A stretch of 64,000 bases of DNA from Serilophus lunatus (taxonomy: Eukaryota > Chordata > Aves > Passeriformes > Eurylaimidae): NCBI GenBank assembly GCA_013399895.1, contig VXBA01005864.1, positions 523,342-587,341 on the forward strand, given 5' to 3'. The notes below the pieces were generated by a model. That model did no database searches and had not been told where the DNA came from. It was given only the letters and a program-made list of their open reading frames with translations. Shown here piece by piece: positions 35,101 through 46,720 of the stretch. Within the stretch, counting starts at the first letter, position 1. Each line of letters starts with the position of its first letter. A program made the translations under genes and the position numbers.

Positions 35101-37497
35101 AAGGCAGAGTCACCTAGAGCATGTTACACAGGAACATGGCCAGGGGGGGTTTTGATTATTGTCCAGAGAGGGAGAATCTACAACCTCCCTGGGCAGCTCA
35201 TTCTAGTGCTCTGCCACCCTCAAGGAAGTTCTTCCTCATGTTGAGGTGAAATTCCTTGTGTTTTAGTTATGGCACCTGTTCCTTGTCCTGTCATTGGGAA
35301 CCACAGAAAAGAGCCTGGCACCCTCCTCTTGGCACTTGCCTTTAAGATATTTGTATGCATTTATGAGATCCACTCTTAGTCTTCTCATCTCTTCTCTAGA
35401 CTAAACAGGCCCAGCTCCCTCAGTTTCTCCTCATAAGAGAAATGCTCAACACCCCTCATCATCTTTGTAGCCCTCTGCTGGACCCTCTGCAGTAGCTCCT
35501 TCTCTTTCTTGTGGAGGCCACCAGAACTGAAGAGATCTGTATCTTCATCACTGTATCTTCATCACAGTTTTGCTGTTAAACATCAGTTAATCATAGCTAT
35601 CTTAATGAGATAATTTAGAATCACAGAGATGTTAATTTTTGTCAATATCCAAATCATAGCAATGAAGTTTACTGAAATGGCATAAAACTTCCTGGAAAGA
35701 TCCTCTCTTCCTCTCTTTTGATCAAATGTTTGGGAAAACAGTGAGTTACATCCTCACTAAATTTGCTTAAAGCCGTATTTGAAAAAATTTTTTGCCTTTA
35801 TAATTAATTTATTGTGCCAGCTGACTATACTGGTTTTTTAGTTACTTCTGTCTGTCGACATGGCCTTTGCATACCTGCTGATATAGACTCCAGGATATGA
35901 GAGAAGGTCTTAAACAGCAAACAGCTCATCTAATGCATTTAGGAAGGCAGCTTGAATAAAATCAGTTCTTGGTGACCTTGCTCGTAAAATTTATTTTTGT
36001 GGTTGTGGAAGCTGCCAGATCTCTAGTAATGAAAGTTCTGTAGAAGACAGGAATTTCTACTCTTCCTTTTTCCCTCAGTATTTTTTTGTTTCTTCAGAAC
36101 ATATTCTTTATTTCTCTGCTTATTTGCATTTCAACACAAAACTGTATTTGCTGATGAATAATACTTCTGATTTTTGCAAATATGTTTCTGTCCCCCAATA
36201 TCCGATACAAACAGAAAAACTCCATCATGTATCAGCAAAGCCAGCCAACATCCTTTGAATCACTCCTGGATAATAGAAGTACTAGCCCTATTTCATATTG
36301 CCCTTTGAAGACCATAAATATTTATCAGTTGTATAATTAAGGTCAATAGGGGTACACTATGATTCCTGCTTTTATTTATCTGCTGAAACTACTAAGACAA
36401 AACTGTAACAGAAGGTGCCAATTGGCCTATATTCCCCAGGATTTGGATAGAGAATATCAAATTCGGATTTCCCATGGCCATCTAATGAAGTGTCATTAGC
36501 CACATGTACAAATACCAGTAAGCAGACCTGGGTGTAGAATTACACAGTGTACCCATGAGAAGGACTTTGTTTCATTTGCCTAAAATCTCCATTCATGAGC
36601 TCATCTTACTAAGACATGTGGGAAAGGAACCTTCAAATAAGAGAACTGGCAACTAGAAGAATTAGTGAAAGTGACAAGATTTGTCTTCAGAGGTGAAATG
36701 GCAGCATGTACATCAGACACAATCTATTCATAACTACTAAGGCACTGCAGGTCTGGAATACTCCAAATTAGATCAAGAGGTGAAAAAATAAGCTACAACT
36801 AAAAAGGAGTTGCCCAAAGATCATGCAAAATATCTTGTGACTCTGACCTGCTCTGTCACTCATGGGCTTTGATGACACAAGGCTTTCCTATCACAGTGTT
36901 TCTGTTGTGCTAAATATATCGTTGTCTTCTCCTCCCTGCAGATATGCACACTGCTCAAGTGCAAGAGCACAGACCTGGACACGTGTGGGCAGCCGGTGGA
37001 GACAGCTGAGACCAAGTTTGAGATGTTTTCCCTTAGCGGCACATTTGGCACCAACTACGTCTTTCCAGAAGTGTTGTACAGTGGGGTGCAGCTGGCCCCT
37101 GGGGAGTTTGAGGTAATGGAGCTCCCTGGAGCTGTGTCATGCTAGGTCCTCTGCATGATAGTCATGGAATAAACTATTTCAAAACAGCCAAAATGAACTT
37201 ACTCATAGTGAATTATCAGCTCTATTAAATACCTTTTAATGAAATCACTAGTTTCAGTAAGAGATATCATCTGATGTACCTTCTTCCTGTTTTGTCACAT
37301 TTTTCTGAGCTCTTATTGTGTTCATATGGGTACTCTTGTAATCACATCCTCTCACCTTTTTCAATCAGGTACTGAATGATGGGCGCTTGATAAGTAAGAC
37401 AAAACCAACGAAACCAGTCATTACTGTGACACTTTTTGGACGGTGGTATGAAAAGGATCATCTAAAACAAAACCCACAGCCAACAGCCTTCCCATGA
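28607..37497 (+). CDS. vanin family pantetheinase, copy B (intact)
   Basis: Coding exons are 28607-28819, 28924-29054, 31219-31411, 32861-33152, 34350-34723, 36942-37112 and 37369-37497. All sites are GT-AG and the frame closes at TGA, giving 500 aa. Vanins hydrolyse pantetheine to pantothenate and cysteamine. Residues 1-22 form a signal peptide ending ALA. A nitrilase-like domain follows, then the vanin base domain containing [18 protein letters not shown]. The catalytic triad is visible: Glu80 (TPEDG), Lys179 (RYHK, last codon of exon 3) and Cys212 (FTCFD). Several N-glycosylation sites are present, such as NNS in exon 3. The protein ends about 14 residues after RWYEKD with no hydrophobic tail, so the GPI anchor signal of mammalian VNN1 is absent and secretion is likely. 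I cannot decide whether it is the VNN1 or VNN2/VNN3 counterpart, so no symbol is given. Confidence 0.94.
29953..30415 (-). mobile_element. CR1 LINE 3'-end fragment
   Basis: This lies in intron 2 of vanin B, in minus orientation. It opens with AATCACAGAATAGG and GTTAGAAGGGATCC. On the minus strand it translates to CR1 ORF2 end features such as [18 protein letters not shown] and [14 protein letters not shown]. It is inactive and 5'-truncated; the far end is approximate. Confidence 0.9.
35029..35535 (-). mobile_element. CR1 LINE 3'-end fragment
   Basis: This lies in intron 5 of vanin B, in minus orientation. Landmarks are CACAGAGTCGCAGAATA, GGGTTGGAAGGAACTTG, TAGTCCAACCCTGCTGCC, AAGTTCTTCCTCATG and AGCCCTCTGCTGGACCCTC. 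It is truncated and inactive. Confidence 0.92.
36942..37112 (+). repeat. vanin exon 6, identical in copies A, B and C
   Basis: Exon 6 (57 codons) is identical base for base at 25148-25318 (pseudogene A), 36942-37112 (B) and 45268-45438 (C), as far as I can read. The start of the following intron is also shared (GTAATGG.GCTCCCT). The neighbouring exons 5 and 7 of the three copies differ strongly. Identity at every synonymous site, including in a pseudogene, needs recent homogenisation rather than selection on protein. Confidence 0.9.
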
Positions 37498-37941
37498 TAT
37501 TCCCATAACTGAAGCTGTGCAATCTTATGTCCAAATGACATACAGCATCCTTTACTACAACAATCTCAATTACATTTCTTATTTCCACTTCTCATTACTG
37601 TGCTTTTTTTAGTAATAATTGAGGAATAGTATCTTATTACTACCATTTATTGGGAAATATCTATGGGAATCGACAGCTGGCCTGATGATTTGAGAGGAAT
37701 GGAATGAAAGAAAATGGAGAGTAACATGAAGGAATCTGGCCTGGATTGATGCAGCTAGGAAGCAGCAAGGTAAAGAGTAACAACAACCTGGGAAAGAACC
37801 TTGAAGAAACATCTGCAGTGAAAAGGAAAACACCCTGGAATGAGGCTTTCTCATAATAAGTTAGAATTCTCTCAAAATACATCTATGTTTTTTACACAGT
37901 AACTTAGAGCCTTTTACGTAATAACAATAATAACAGTAGTA
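37498..37941. other. vanin B 3' UTR and downstream sequence
   Basis: This follows the copy B stop codon. It should contain the start of the 3' UTR, but I see no clear canonical AATAAA close to the stop, so the transcript end cannot be placed. Confidence 0.35.
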
Positions 37942-38213
37942 ACAGAGGAGGTTTAGGTTGGATATCAGGAGGAACTTTTTCACAGTGAGAGTGATCTCCC
38001 ACTGGAATGGGCTTCCCAGAGAGGTGGTGGAGTCACCATCCTTGGATGTGTTTAAGGATAGGTTAGATGATGAACTTAGTGGTATGGTTTAGATGGTATA
38101 AATGGTTTAGATGGTATAGATGTTAGACTGATGTTGGGTAGGTTGTTAACCTAGGTAAAGGTTGGACTTGATGATCTTCACGGTCTTTTCCAACCTTATT
38201 AATTCTGTGTAAT
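37942..38213 (+). mobile_element. CR1 LINE 3'-end fragment with internal duplication
   Basis: CR1 landmarks appear in order: GGTTTAGGTTGGATATCAGG, TTTTTCACAGTGAGAG, ACTGGAATGGGCTTCCCAG, AGGTGGTGGAGTCACC, GGTTGGACTTGATGATCTTC and the terminal ATTCTGTGTAATTC. A small tandem duplication of a TGGTTTAGATGGTATA unit lies at about 38084-38120. It sits just downstream of vanin B. Confidence 0.92.
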
Positions 38214-38557
38214 TCATAACAGAGTAGAACAAGCAAAATGAAATGGTTATGCACAAGAACAGTGGAACACATTAAAATGCCTCCCATCACAAAGTGTTCT
38301 GTTACTGGGAAACAATTTTCTTNCAAAATAAGTTAGGATGACTTCATAGTTAGTCTAAGCCAAAGTAAAAAAACAAGTATGTTCACCAATGAGAATGTAA
38401 TGCGCTGTATTCTAAAAAAAGTATTAAAACCTTGGAATTTTTCATTAAAATGTCTTCTTGCATGAAAACTTAAAGTACGTGTTGTTACTTCTCTGTCGGA
38501 CAACAGCGGCAAGTATCTATTTCTATAGTAATCTAATGATTAAGCAAGACAGCATTT

Positions 38558-38609
38558 TCCTCCCTCCCTCCCTCCCTCCCTCCCTNCTTCCTTCCTTCCT
38601 TCCTTCCTT
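38558..38609 (+). repeat. (TCCC)n/(TTCC)n microsatellite
   Basis: A compound pyrimidine tetranucleotide repeat changes from TCCC units to TTCC units and includes an ambiguous base at 38586. The length in the assembly is probably unreliable. Confidence 0.95.
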
Positions 38610-40829
38610 TTTATTTCTCTAACTCTCAAAATATCTGTATTGTGAGAGTATATATTCTTATAAAAAAAGTAGCATATTTTTAATTGCAGACTATTAAGGG
38701 GCCAGTAAATATGATAGTGAAAGATGTGATCAATAAAAATGATCAATATTTCTTTGTCTGTGATATATTTCTATATCTCTGATATATGACTACTTGTGGT
38801 GACCTATGCAAGTCTGCTCTTTTGCCCCAGTCAGACTTTTTTTTTTTCTATTTTTGTTGCTTTGGTTTTATTGCCTTTATGCCATTAATGCATAATGCAT
38901 TAATGCATGTGTGGGACACGGCAACACAAACTTGTGCATCATGGAAGCTGAACAAGGACTCCAATCAAAGAACTCATCCTGAAACAAAACCTGCCACCAC
39001 TGCCTGGTCAGAATACAACATGAATCATCATTTCTTTGAAGTCTCTGTCATAACAAAACTTGGAATTGAAACCTCGAATTATTCTGCTTATCAGTTCTGA
39101 AAAACAACTTGACAACTTGTTGGATGCTATTCAGTGATGGAACTGTTTGGAATGAGTAAAAAGTAACTGAATGACCTGGTATCACATAGCAGCTAGTCCC
39201 TGCCATCTTCTTCATTTCCTTCTAATTGTACAACACTGACATATGAGAAATAAGCCTTGTCCTTTGCTCCTTTCTGTTAATGGTGGGTATTTGGCACTGT
39301 AGGTGAATTTCCTTTAGGGATCAGGGGATTCAGAATTCTACTTCAGACCAACTACTCTGGTGAGAAGGCACTGTTCACATCTTGCTTCCTCTTCTCCCCC
39401 AGTCACCTGTGTTTTGTTGCTGCTGCTGGACCCTAGTGACCTTCTTTCAGCACGTCAGTGTATAAACATGTGCATGTACTGGGGCTGTGTCTTTAAGACC
39501 TCTGTTAGTCTAATTTCTCCTTCCTTTCTCCCACATTGGCAACGTTCCTGGTCTCACCACAATGTTCTCAAAGTCCTGAATCCTGTGTACGTCTCTTACA
39601 GAGGTGGTGAGACACTGGGAGTGCAAATACTCTCCAAACTCCAGCACTGATTACTACTGCTGTGCACCATATGACCTTTTTTGTTTCCAAATGTAAATAG
39701 ATACTGACATGTGACATAACATAGTATCATGTCTCACATAATGACATGTTTATAAAAAGCCCCAGACAATGTACTCTGACTCACAAATGCTCAGCATCAT
39801 TGCTGCTAGAGCCACATTGTCTTAAAACCTTGTTCACTATTGGAGTCAGTTACTGTCTGACCACAGACTGATCTCAGTCCAGCAAGGGATTATCCAGTGT
39901 TATCCTCTTCCTGTGGGTAAAAACTCAGTGCAGATACTGTACTTGTCCCCTGGGAACCTAGTGGGTGATACCACAACTCTCTCCCAGGAAAAGGATATGG
40001 ATTTAAGGGAAGCTATAGCACACAGGAAGGTCTCATCTTGCAGAAGGGATTCAGAAGTGGTTGGGTGGCCAGTCTCAGAACTGAGAGGCTTCTTCAAGGT
40101 TGTTCGCTGCTGCTGACAGTCCTCTGGATAAGGGAATGTGTGTGCAAGTAATATATATCCCAATCCGGAACTTGGTGAGTATCTTGAATCCAAGATTTGG
40201 TTCAAGGCCATTGTTGTTTCGTTAAGGTATATTATTATGCAGAGTATTTTCCTACAAAAGACCGGCATTAGCCATCATGGCACTAAATTCTTTTCACTAC
40301 AAAGATTGCATAACACTTATTGTTTTGAAATGTGTTATCGTGAAATGAGTCAAGCATACAGAAAGTAATCCTGTGCAAGTCCACCCATTATTCACATACC
40401 AACTTGCTCTGTATAAAATCAAGGCTGCATGCAACTATGGATAACAATAAACACTTCTTTGAGGGCAGTGCAGCAAAAAAGTATTTCAATCCTTGACAGC
40501 TGAGTCAGAACCAAAGAAGGTAAGAAACTTGAGTAACCAAATACAAATTTTTTTTGTGCATGTTCAGCTATAGCTTCAAGATTTCTTCTGGTGTGATTTG
40601 AAGACATAAGAGTGCAGGTTGCAATAGGCAAAATTTAGAAACTGTGGCTCCTATTCAAGATGCAATTTCAACAGAGACCTTTGGGGACCGCAGATATTCA
40701 GAGCTCAGTTATTCCGTGGTGGGTGTGCTGAGAGTTTTGCTCAGACAATCAGCCTGCCTGGCAGCCCCCCTGAGGTGTGCAGCAGCCCCTAAAACCCTGA
40801 AACTCTGAGGTGATGCTGTGCTCAGGTGG
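38610..40829. other. intergenic, no gene recognised
   Basis: Between the microsatellite and the copy C 5' flank I see no supported gene. A 122-codon open frame on the minus strand (39900-40268) has no recognisable family features, no splice context and no signal or domain marks, so I leave it uncalled. Confidence 0.4.
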
Positions 40830-41007
40830 CACAGGTAGTGCCCATGCTGGGGTCTGGCCACCTGCAGCCATGCCTGTGCCCCACACCCTCCAGTTTGGCC
40901 GGGAATGTGTTTGTGCTGGTATCTGTTGAGATTTCCTGAACTTGTTTTCCTACCGTGACCCAGGCTTGCCTTGAGGTATGTTACTACAGCAGTGCTATGC
41001 CTGAACA
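40830..41007 (+). repeat. vanin 5'-flank paralogous block (copy C side)
   Basis: This is the partner of 19085-19283 (see that entry), with shared runs such as GTTTTCCTaCcGTGACC, AGGCTTGC and GTTACTaCAGCA. It ends about 270 bp before the copy C start codon. Its presence upstream of A and C but not B suggests that A and C come from one duplication lineage. Confidence 0.7.
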
Positions 41008-41267
41008 TTTTGTATACCTGGAATTGCTTATGACAATCTCTCTTAGCCTTTTGTTATCCTTTCATTTAAAACATTTCACACTGAAAGAAGATCCAATTTC
41101 TCAGTTTATTTGACTTTTTGTTACAAATAAATATCCTGATTGTTGGCAGAAATAGACTGTACCTTCTCAGATTACTCAGCAGAAGGTTATTTCTAAAGGA
41201 AATGTATTAATTTTTAAGCCTCCTCTTCCTATCTGGTTTATATTCTGCATGCCTGATCCAGGAGTGT

Positions 41268-41811
41268 CAAGGCACCAGCCATGCTCCCTTCCCAGCCTCT
41301 CCTCCACGCCGGGCTTTTTGCACTCACGGTCCTTCAGGCCCTTGCCTCCGACACCTTCATTGCAGCCGTCTACGAGCACGCGGTCATCCTGCCAGATCCC
41401 ACTGATGAGCCTGTTTCTCCCAACGATGCTTTGGCCCTGATGAATAAAAACATGGATGTCTTGGAAGGGGCCATCAAAGGAGCTGCCCAGCAGGTACTAG
41501 ATGTATTGTGAGAGTTATTAATTAGTGTTTTCTGCTCCGTCTGGCTCACCTGGTTATGTGTTGATGGGTGAGCTTTTAACAGAGCCTGTTGTGACAGGGC
41601 GCCCACATCATTGTGACTCCCGAAGATGGCATTTATGGCTGGAAATTCACGAGAGAATCCATCTACCCCTACCTGGAGGATATCCCTGATCCAGTGGTGA
41701 ATTGGATTCCCTGCACTGACCCTTCAAGGGGATTTCTTCTGCAGTAATTTATGTGGTTTCAAACTAGTACCTTGTGAAGTCATGAACAGCTCCCACTAAA
41801 TGACTAAGAAC
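41268..41811 (+). repeat. near-identical vanin block, copy C exons 1-2
   Basis: This matches 28594-29137 of copy B over 544 bp with a single difference, G at 41730 in place of the T of the splice donor. Intron 1 (104 bp) is included and is identical. Confidence 0.88.
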
Positions 41812-44800
41812 TGCTAATTTTTTAATCTGTTAAAAATCATAACTACTGTAGTAATGAGATGCACCAAAAAGAAGTCCTAATTAAAAAGTAATGTGAATGT
41901 GAGGTAAAATGCAGTAAGACAGTCTTACTTTAAAACTTGCAAAAAGAAGAAAATGAGGAAATTTTAGGCAAAATGATTGTTTTAAAAACATGCAAAACTT
42001 TATCAATTCAGACCACTTGTGAAAATCTCCTGTAAATAAAAGATTGTTTATGATCATGTCAGCTGCACAGATCAGACTAGGTGATTGAGTCCTCGGCTCA
42101 CGTGCTGAGTGATTTCTAAACCAAATTGTATAAAATACTTATCTAGATCTGAAAGATGTATCTTTTGACAATCCAGCTGCTTGCAGTCTGCTGTGTTACA
42201 CAAAGCTGCTCTGAATATGTGTCAGCAGGAGACACCAAGAGGATCAAGTTTATGTATAAGAGAAGCTTTTATATTATTTTCTGAGGCTTTAGATTTCAGA
42301 TGTCCTCATCTCTGTAAGTGCTGCATCCGTTTTTTGCTAAAGTCTTCCAGACAGCCCCCTTAAACAGAGTGAAGATTATAAAAAAGGGCCAAAATTGTCT
42401 TTTGAAACCATGGCTTAGAGCTGCTAGAAAATTTACTTTTATTTTAAATTTCTGTCTGTCTACTGATTTATTCTCCCTTTTGTTTTATGAGGCTTTTTTG
42501 TTTTATGTTAGCCGGGAATTCTATTCACACAGGAAACAATATTTTTAAGGGTACAGGAAAGAAGAACACAGGGAGACAATTTTTAAAAGACAAAAGAGAT
42601 CAGCAATTTAAAATGATGTTATAAACAAAGAAAATGAACTGAAACTATGATTTGATCTATTCTTTTTTCTGCATATGGTGATGTGCAGTTAATGGAATAG
42701 TAGTTTTGAATGCATTTCTTCTACATGCGCACTCAAACTTGTAAAAGTTTTATATTCTTTCACTAAAAATACATTAGATTTGGTCCAGCACCAGTGCAGG
42801 AGCGACTAAGCTGCATGGCCAGGAATAACTCCATCTATGTGGTTGCAAATATCGGGGACAAGAAGCTGTGTAACTCCAGTGATCCTGGCTGCCCCAGTGA
42901 CGGTCGCTATCAGTACAATACAGATGTCGTCTTTGACCCAGAGGGGAAACTGGTGGCTCGTTACCACAAGGTATGGAGGTGCTTCAGCATTATCTTGTAG
43001 TTAATGATCAATATAGTTTTCATCTCTCTGGCACAAATTTCAGCTGGTTTATACAATAATTTTACATTATTATAAATTGACAACCAATCCAGGATGATTT
43101 GATGCAAATTCTTATGGCCAGAAGGAAAAACAAGCAAGTGCTTGACCAATCAGACATTATTCCCAGGAGAACCACAGCTGCAGAGAGCATGCTAGCTGCT
43201 GAAAACACAAGGGCTGCATTTATGATAGTAAATGGTAAAGAAGCAGTGACAGAATTTTCCATACAGACTAAAAGTTAGCTTATCCTTGATATATTTTCAG
43301 CCAAGTTAGATGGTACTTTTGCAGGAGACATCTTGGAGATACTAGCATCTGGTATTGGCTAGGCTTTGTTTGCAGGAGGTAGATGGGGCACAGCTACTGC
43401 ATTTTTTAGGCAGAGAGGGTCAGCTGGATGGATGCGAACCAGCTGTATTGGCCAGTCCAGGTACCTCAGCTCCCACATTTCCTTTAAAGCCTATCTCAGG
43501 TGCAAAATGGCTGCTCATAATCTTGCCTCCACTTTTAGTTTCTAATATGCCATTTTCTTTACCTGCAGTACAACCTGTTTAGAAGTGAAACTCAGTTTAA
43601 TTACCCAAAAGAGCCAGAAACTGTCACCTTTGAGACTCCTTTTGGGAAGTTTGGCATTTTCACTTGCTTTGACATCCTTTTCCATGAACCTGCTGTGGTC
43701 CTTGTGAGCAAGATGCAGGTGGACACTGTGCTCTTCCCGACAGCTTGGATGAATGTCCTGCCATTTCTGACTGCAGTTGAGTTTCACTCTGCCTGGGCTA
43801 TGGGCATGGGTGTCAATTTACTTTCAGCAAATACTCACAACATCAACTTTGCAATGACAGGTAAGTTGCATTCAGGAAAGAGAAAATGTCCTCACCTTCA
43901 GAAGCAGGCAGAAATGTTTTAGGCATAGTGAAGTCTATGAAAAACAGTGTTTCAATCAGATGAAAGATCTTTTACTAAATGTAATAAACACCTTCAGGCA
44001 AGAAAACATTGACTACTCCGAAAAAGGTAAAATTAGAAAGTCCATGACATTAGACCTTGATAATTCAAAAGTGAAATTTTATTTCAAAAACAACACTAAG
44101 TTTCACTTAAATTTTCATTCTCTCATTTAGAAGCAGCATTTTTTTGTTTTAAATTCAACTGACAGCTAAATGGACAAAAAATGTTTTAATCAGAACTTAA
44201 TAATATAAAATCAAAAGGAGGATTCCTCTTGTATATTGAATAAAACATTTTCAGGTTTCTGTGGCTGCTGAAGAATTAGAGATATATATGTTTTGTTTGG
44301 CTCTGAACAGATAATTACTGCCTTTTTTCCCCCTGTAAACTCAGAAAATGTTGTAGCTGCATTTGTAACTCTCCCCTGAAGCCTAAGTGAAAACCACAAA
44401 GGACCATTTTTGCCTGCCCTAAATAGGCTGAGCTGAGTTTAGGCCACAGCCCTGTGTTTCATTTGGTTAAACATAATTAGCCCCACGGTTTCCTTCTTTG
44501 TCAAATATGCTACTCCTAGAGCTCTGACATATATTTCAATGAACTTAAGTTCCAACATTATGATTAGTATTTTAGCAGTTCTGTGCTTTAAAATTCTTCC
44601 AAAACTCTCTGTAAGGTATTGACTAAAAACAGTATCACTGAAAAATGATACCAGTGTGGCATGGGGGGTAAGGTTTCTTCTGCCAAGCCATGATCTGGAG
44701 TGCTGGCTAACAGAGGTCTGGTGGGTGTCCTTGGCAGGGAGTGGGCTGTTCACACCAGAAGGACCTGCTGCCTACCATTATGACAGTGGGACTGAGGAGG

Positions 44801-46720
44801 GATGTCTCCTGCTAGCAGAGTTGAGTGCACAACCCCGTCTTTCCCCCACCTACCCTCCTGCTGTCAACTGGAGTTTGTATGCCACAAGCATCAAGGAATT
44901 TCCAGGGGAAAATGACACCTTTTTGGGATCTGCCCGGCGGGATACATTCACTTTCATTGAAGTCAGGCACAAAGCTGGAAATTACACCACTTGCCAAGGA
45001 GACCTCTGCTGTCATCTGGTCTATCAGATGTCAAACAAGAGTGAAGATGAAGTTTATGTCCTGGGTGCATTTGATGGGCTTCATGGTTCTCTCATAAAGT
45101 ACCATTGGCAGGTAATTGTTTTTTTAGGGGTGAGTGCGGCTACATCCCAACCACCCCAAAATGCTTGTCCATTACTGTATACCGAGAAATTTTCTTGCTA
45201 TCAAATCCAGCTCTTGATTGTTGAAGGCTTAGTGGTATTTTACCTTTCTGTTTCCTCCTCCCTGCAGATATGCACACTGCTCAAGTGCAAGAGCACAGAC
45301 CTGGACACGTGTGGGCAGCCGGTGGAGACAGCTGAGACCAAGTTTGAGATGTTTTCCCTTAGCGGCACATTTGGCACCAACTACGTCTTTCCAGAAGTGT
45401 TGTACAGTGGGGTGCAGCTGGCCCCTGGGGAGTTTGAGGTAATGGGGCTCCCTGGAGCTGTTTGATGCTGTTTGATGTTTGAGGCTTTCCAGGCTGTAGT
45501 GCTGAAAACTGACATGTCAGCAAAGTCCCACTCAAGAATCACTTTCATTGATTCTGCAGATTAATTGAATTAATCCTTTCTGATAGGAACATATCAATGC
45601 TGAGGTTGAGAATCTCTTCAGCATATTCTTTAGCAAATATGCCTTCCCACTTCAGGTCCCAAATCTATAAACAACAGCTTTCAAGTAGCTATTTTCTGCA
45701 GGTTTCTGCTGATGGCCATTTTAGGTGAAGGAGAAATCAAATACTCTGAGAAATTGTCCAAACAAGAAAAACTGCTGAGGAATATCATGCATGAGAGCAG
45801 CGATTCTATGCAGTTAAAAATATTAAAAATATTTTTATGGATTTTGTAAGATTTATTGTCTTATTCGGAACTTACAAGAGACAACTTTGAAAAGTTGAAC
45901 AAGGCTGATTTTTTTATAAAGTGAAAAGCACTATTCATCTTGCATACTTGTTTTTGAATAGGATTTCTGTAAAAATACACAGATCAAAAATTTATTGGGA
46001 TGCTAAAAAATGATCATAGTCTAACTTAAAAACAATATGTTGTATTTTCTTAACAAATACATGCTTGTTTTGTTTGGTTTGTTTTTTTTTTTTTGTAACA
46101 GAGGCTCTTAAAAAGTTACAGGTGTTCGCTATCTCTGAAAAATGATTTAAAATTGATACGTAAAAAGTAACTAAGAAAAGTCACATATGGCCAGTATCTT
46201 GAAATTTTCTACTTTAGTCTGAAAATTGTTTTGAGATCTACAAATCCAAAAATATTTCAAATATGTCCTAGATATGTATATAACCTTCATTGCCTTGTTT
46301 GAGTATAATGTGAACCTAACAAATCAGTTATTGTCACTCTCAGCTTCTCATGAGGTGGAGAAAGTCATCTTCATTTTCCAAAGATGGAGGAAGGTTTAAA
46401 CACCTCTGGGTCTAAGGAAATGTGTGAAGGCTATAGTGAGAAGGCTATGGCAGAGCCAGAAAGAATTCTGGTTTCTTTCATTCTCATGATTGTTTTTAAA
46501 AGTGTTGCATCAAAATATTCAATACCTAAGTTCTATTAGAGTAGCAATATTGCTACTCTGTTAGTGGACTATTGGTGTCATTCTTTCTCTTTTCAATTAG
46601 GTGCTACGTGACGGGCGTTTGAAAAGTAAACATGGCACATCAAAACCTCTTGTAACAGTGACACTTTTTGGAAGACTTTACGAGAAGGACCTGCCACATC
46701 CTCTGCGAACCTCTCCATAA
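41281..46720 (+). CDS. vanin family pantetheinase, copy C (splice donor defect)
   Basis: Coding exons are 41281-41493, 41598-41728, 42778-42970, 43569-43860, 44738-45111, 45268-45438 and 46601-46720. Joined as in copy B they give 497 aa ending in TAA with no frameshift. The signal peptide, Glu80 (TPEDG), Lys179 (RYHK) and Cys212 (FTCFD) are all kept, and again there is no GPI tail. The problem is the exon 2 donor, which reads AAGGGG instead of AAGGTG. Read-through meets a stop after six codons. A GT at 41744-41745 (GCA|GTAATT) would give an in-frame exon 15 nt longer. Exon 5 has its own sequence ([12 protein letters not shown] where B has [12 protein letters not shown]). Intron 5 is only 156 bp, a multiple of three and free of stops. 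The copy may be functional through the cryptic donor, newly inactivated, or wrongly assembled. Confidence 0.8.

Noticed and set aside
39900..40268. 122-codon minus-strand open frame
   Set aside because: No ATG-plus-splice structure, domain, signal or homology that I recognise. It may derive from an old repeat.
44656..45465. A single 269-codon gene
   Set aside because: It is copy C exon 5, its short stop-free intron 5 and exon 6 read as one. The conserved GT-AG sites at 45112 and 45266-45267 show the true structure.
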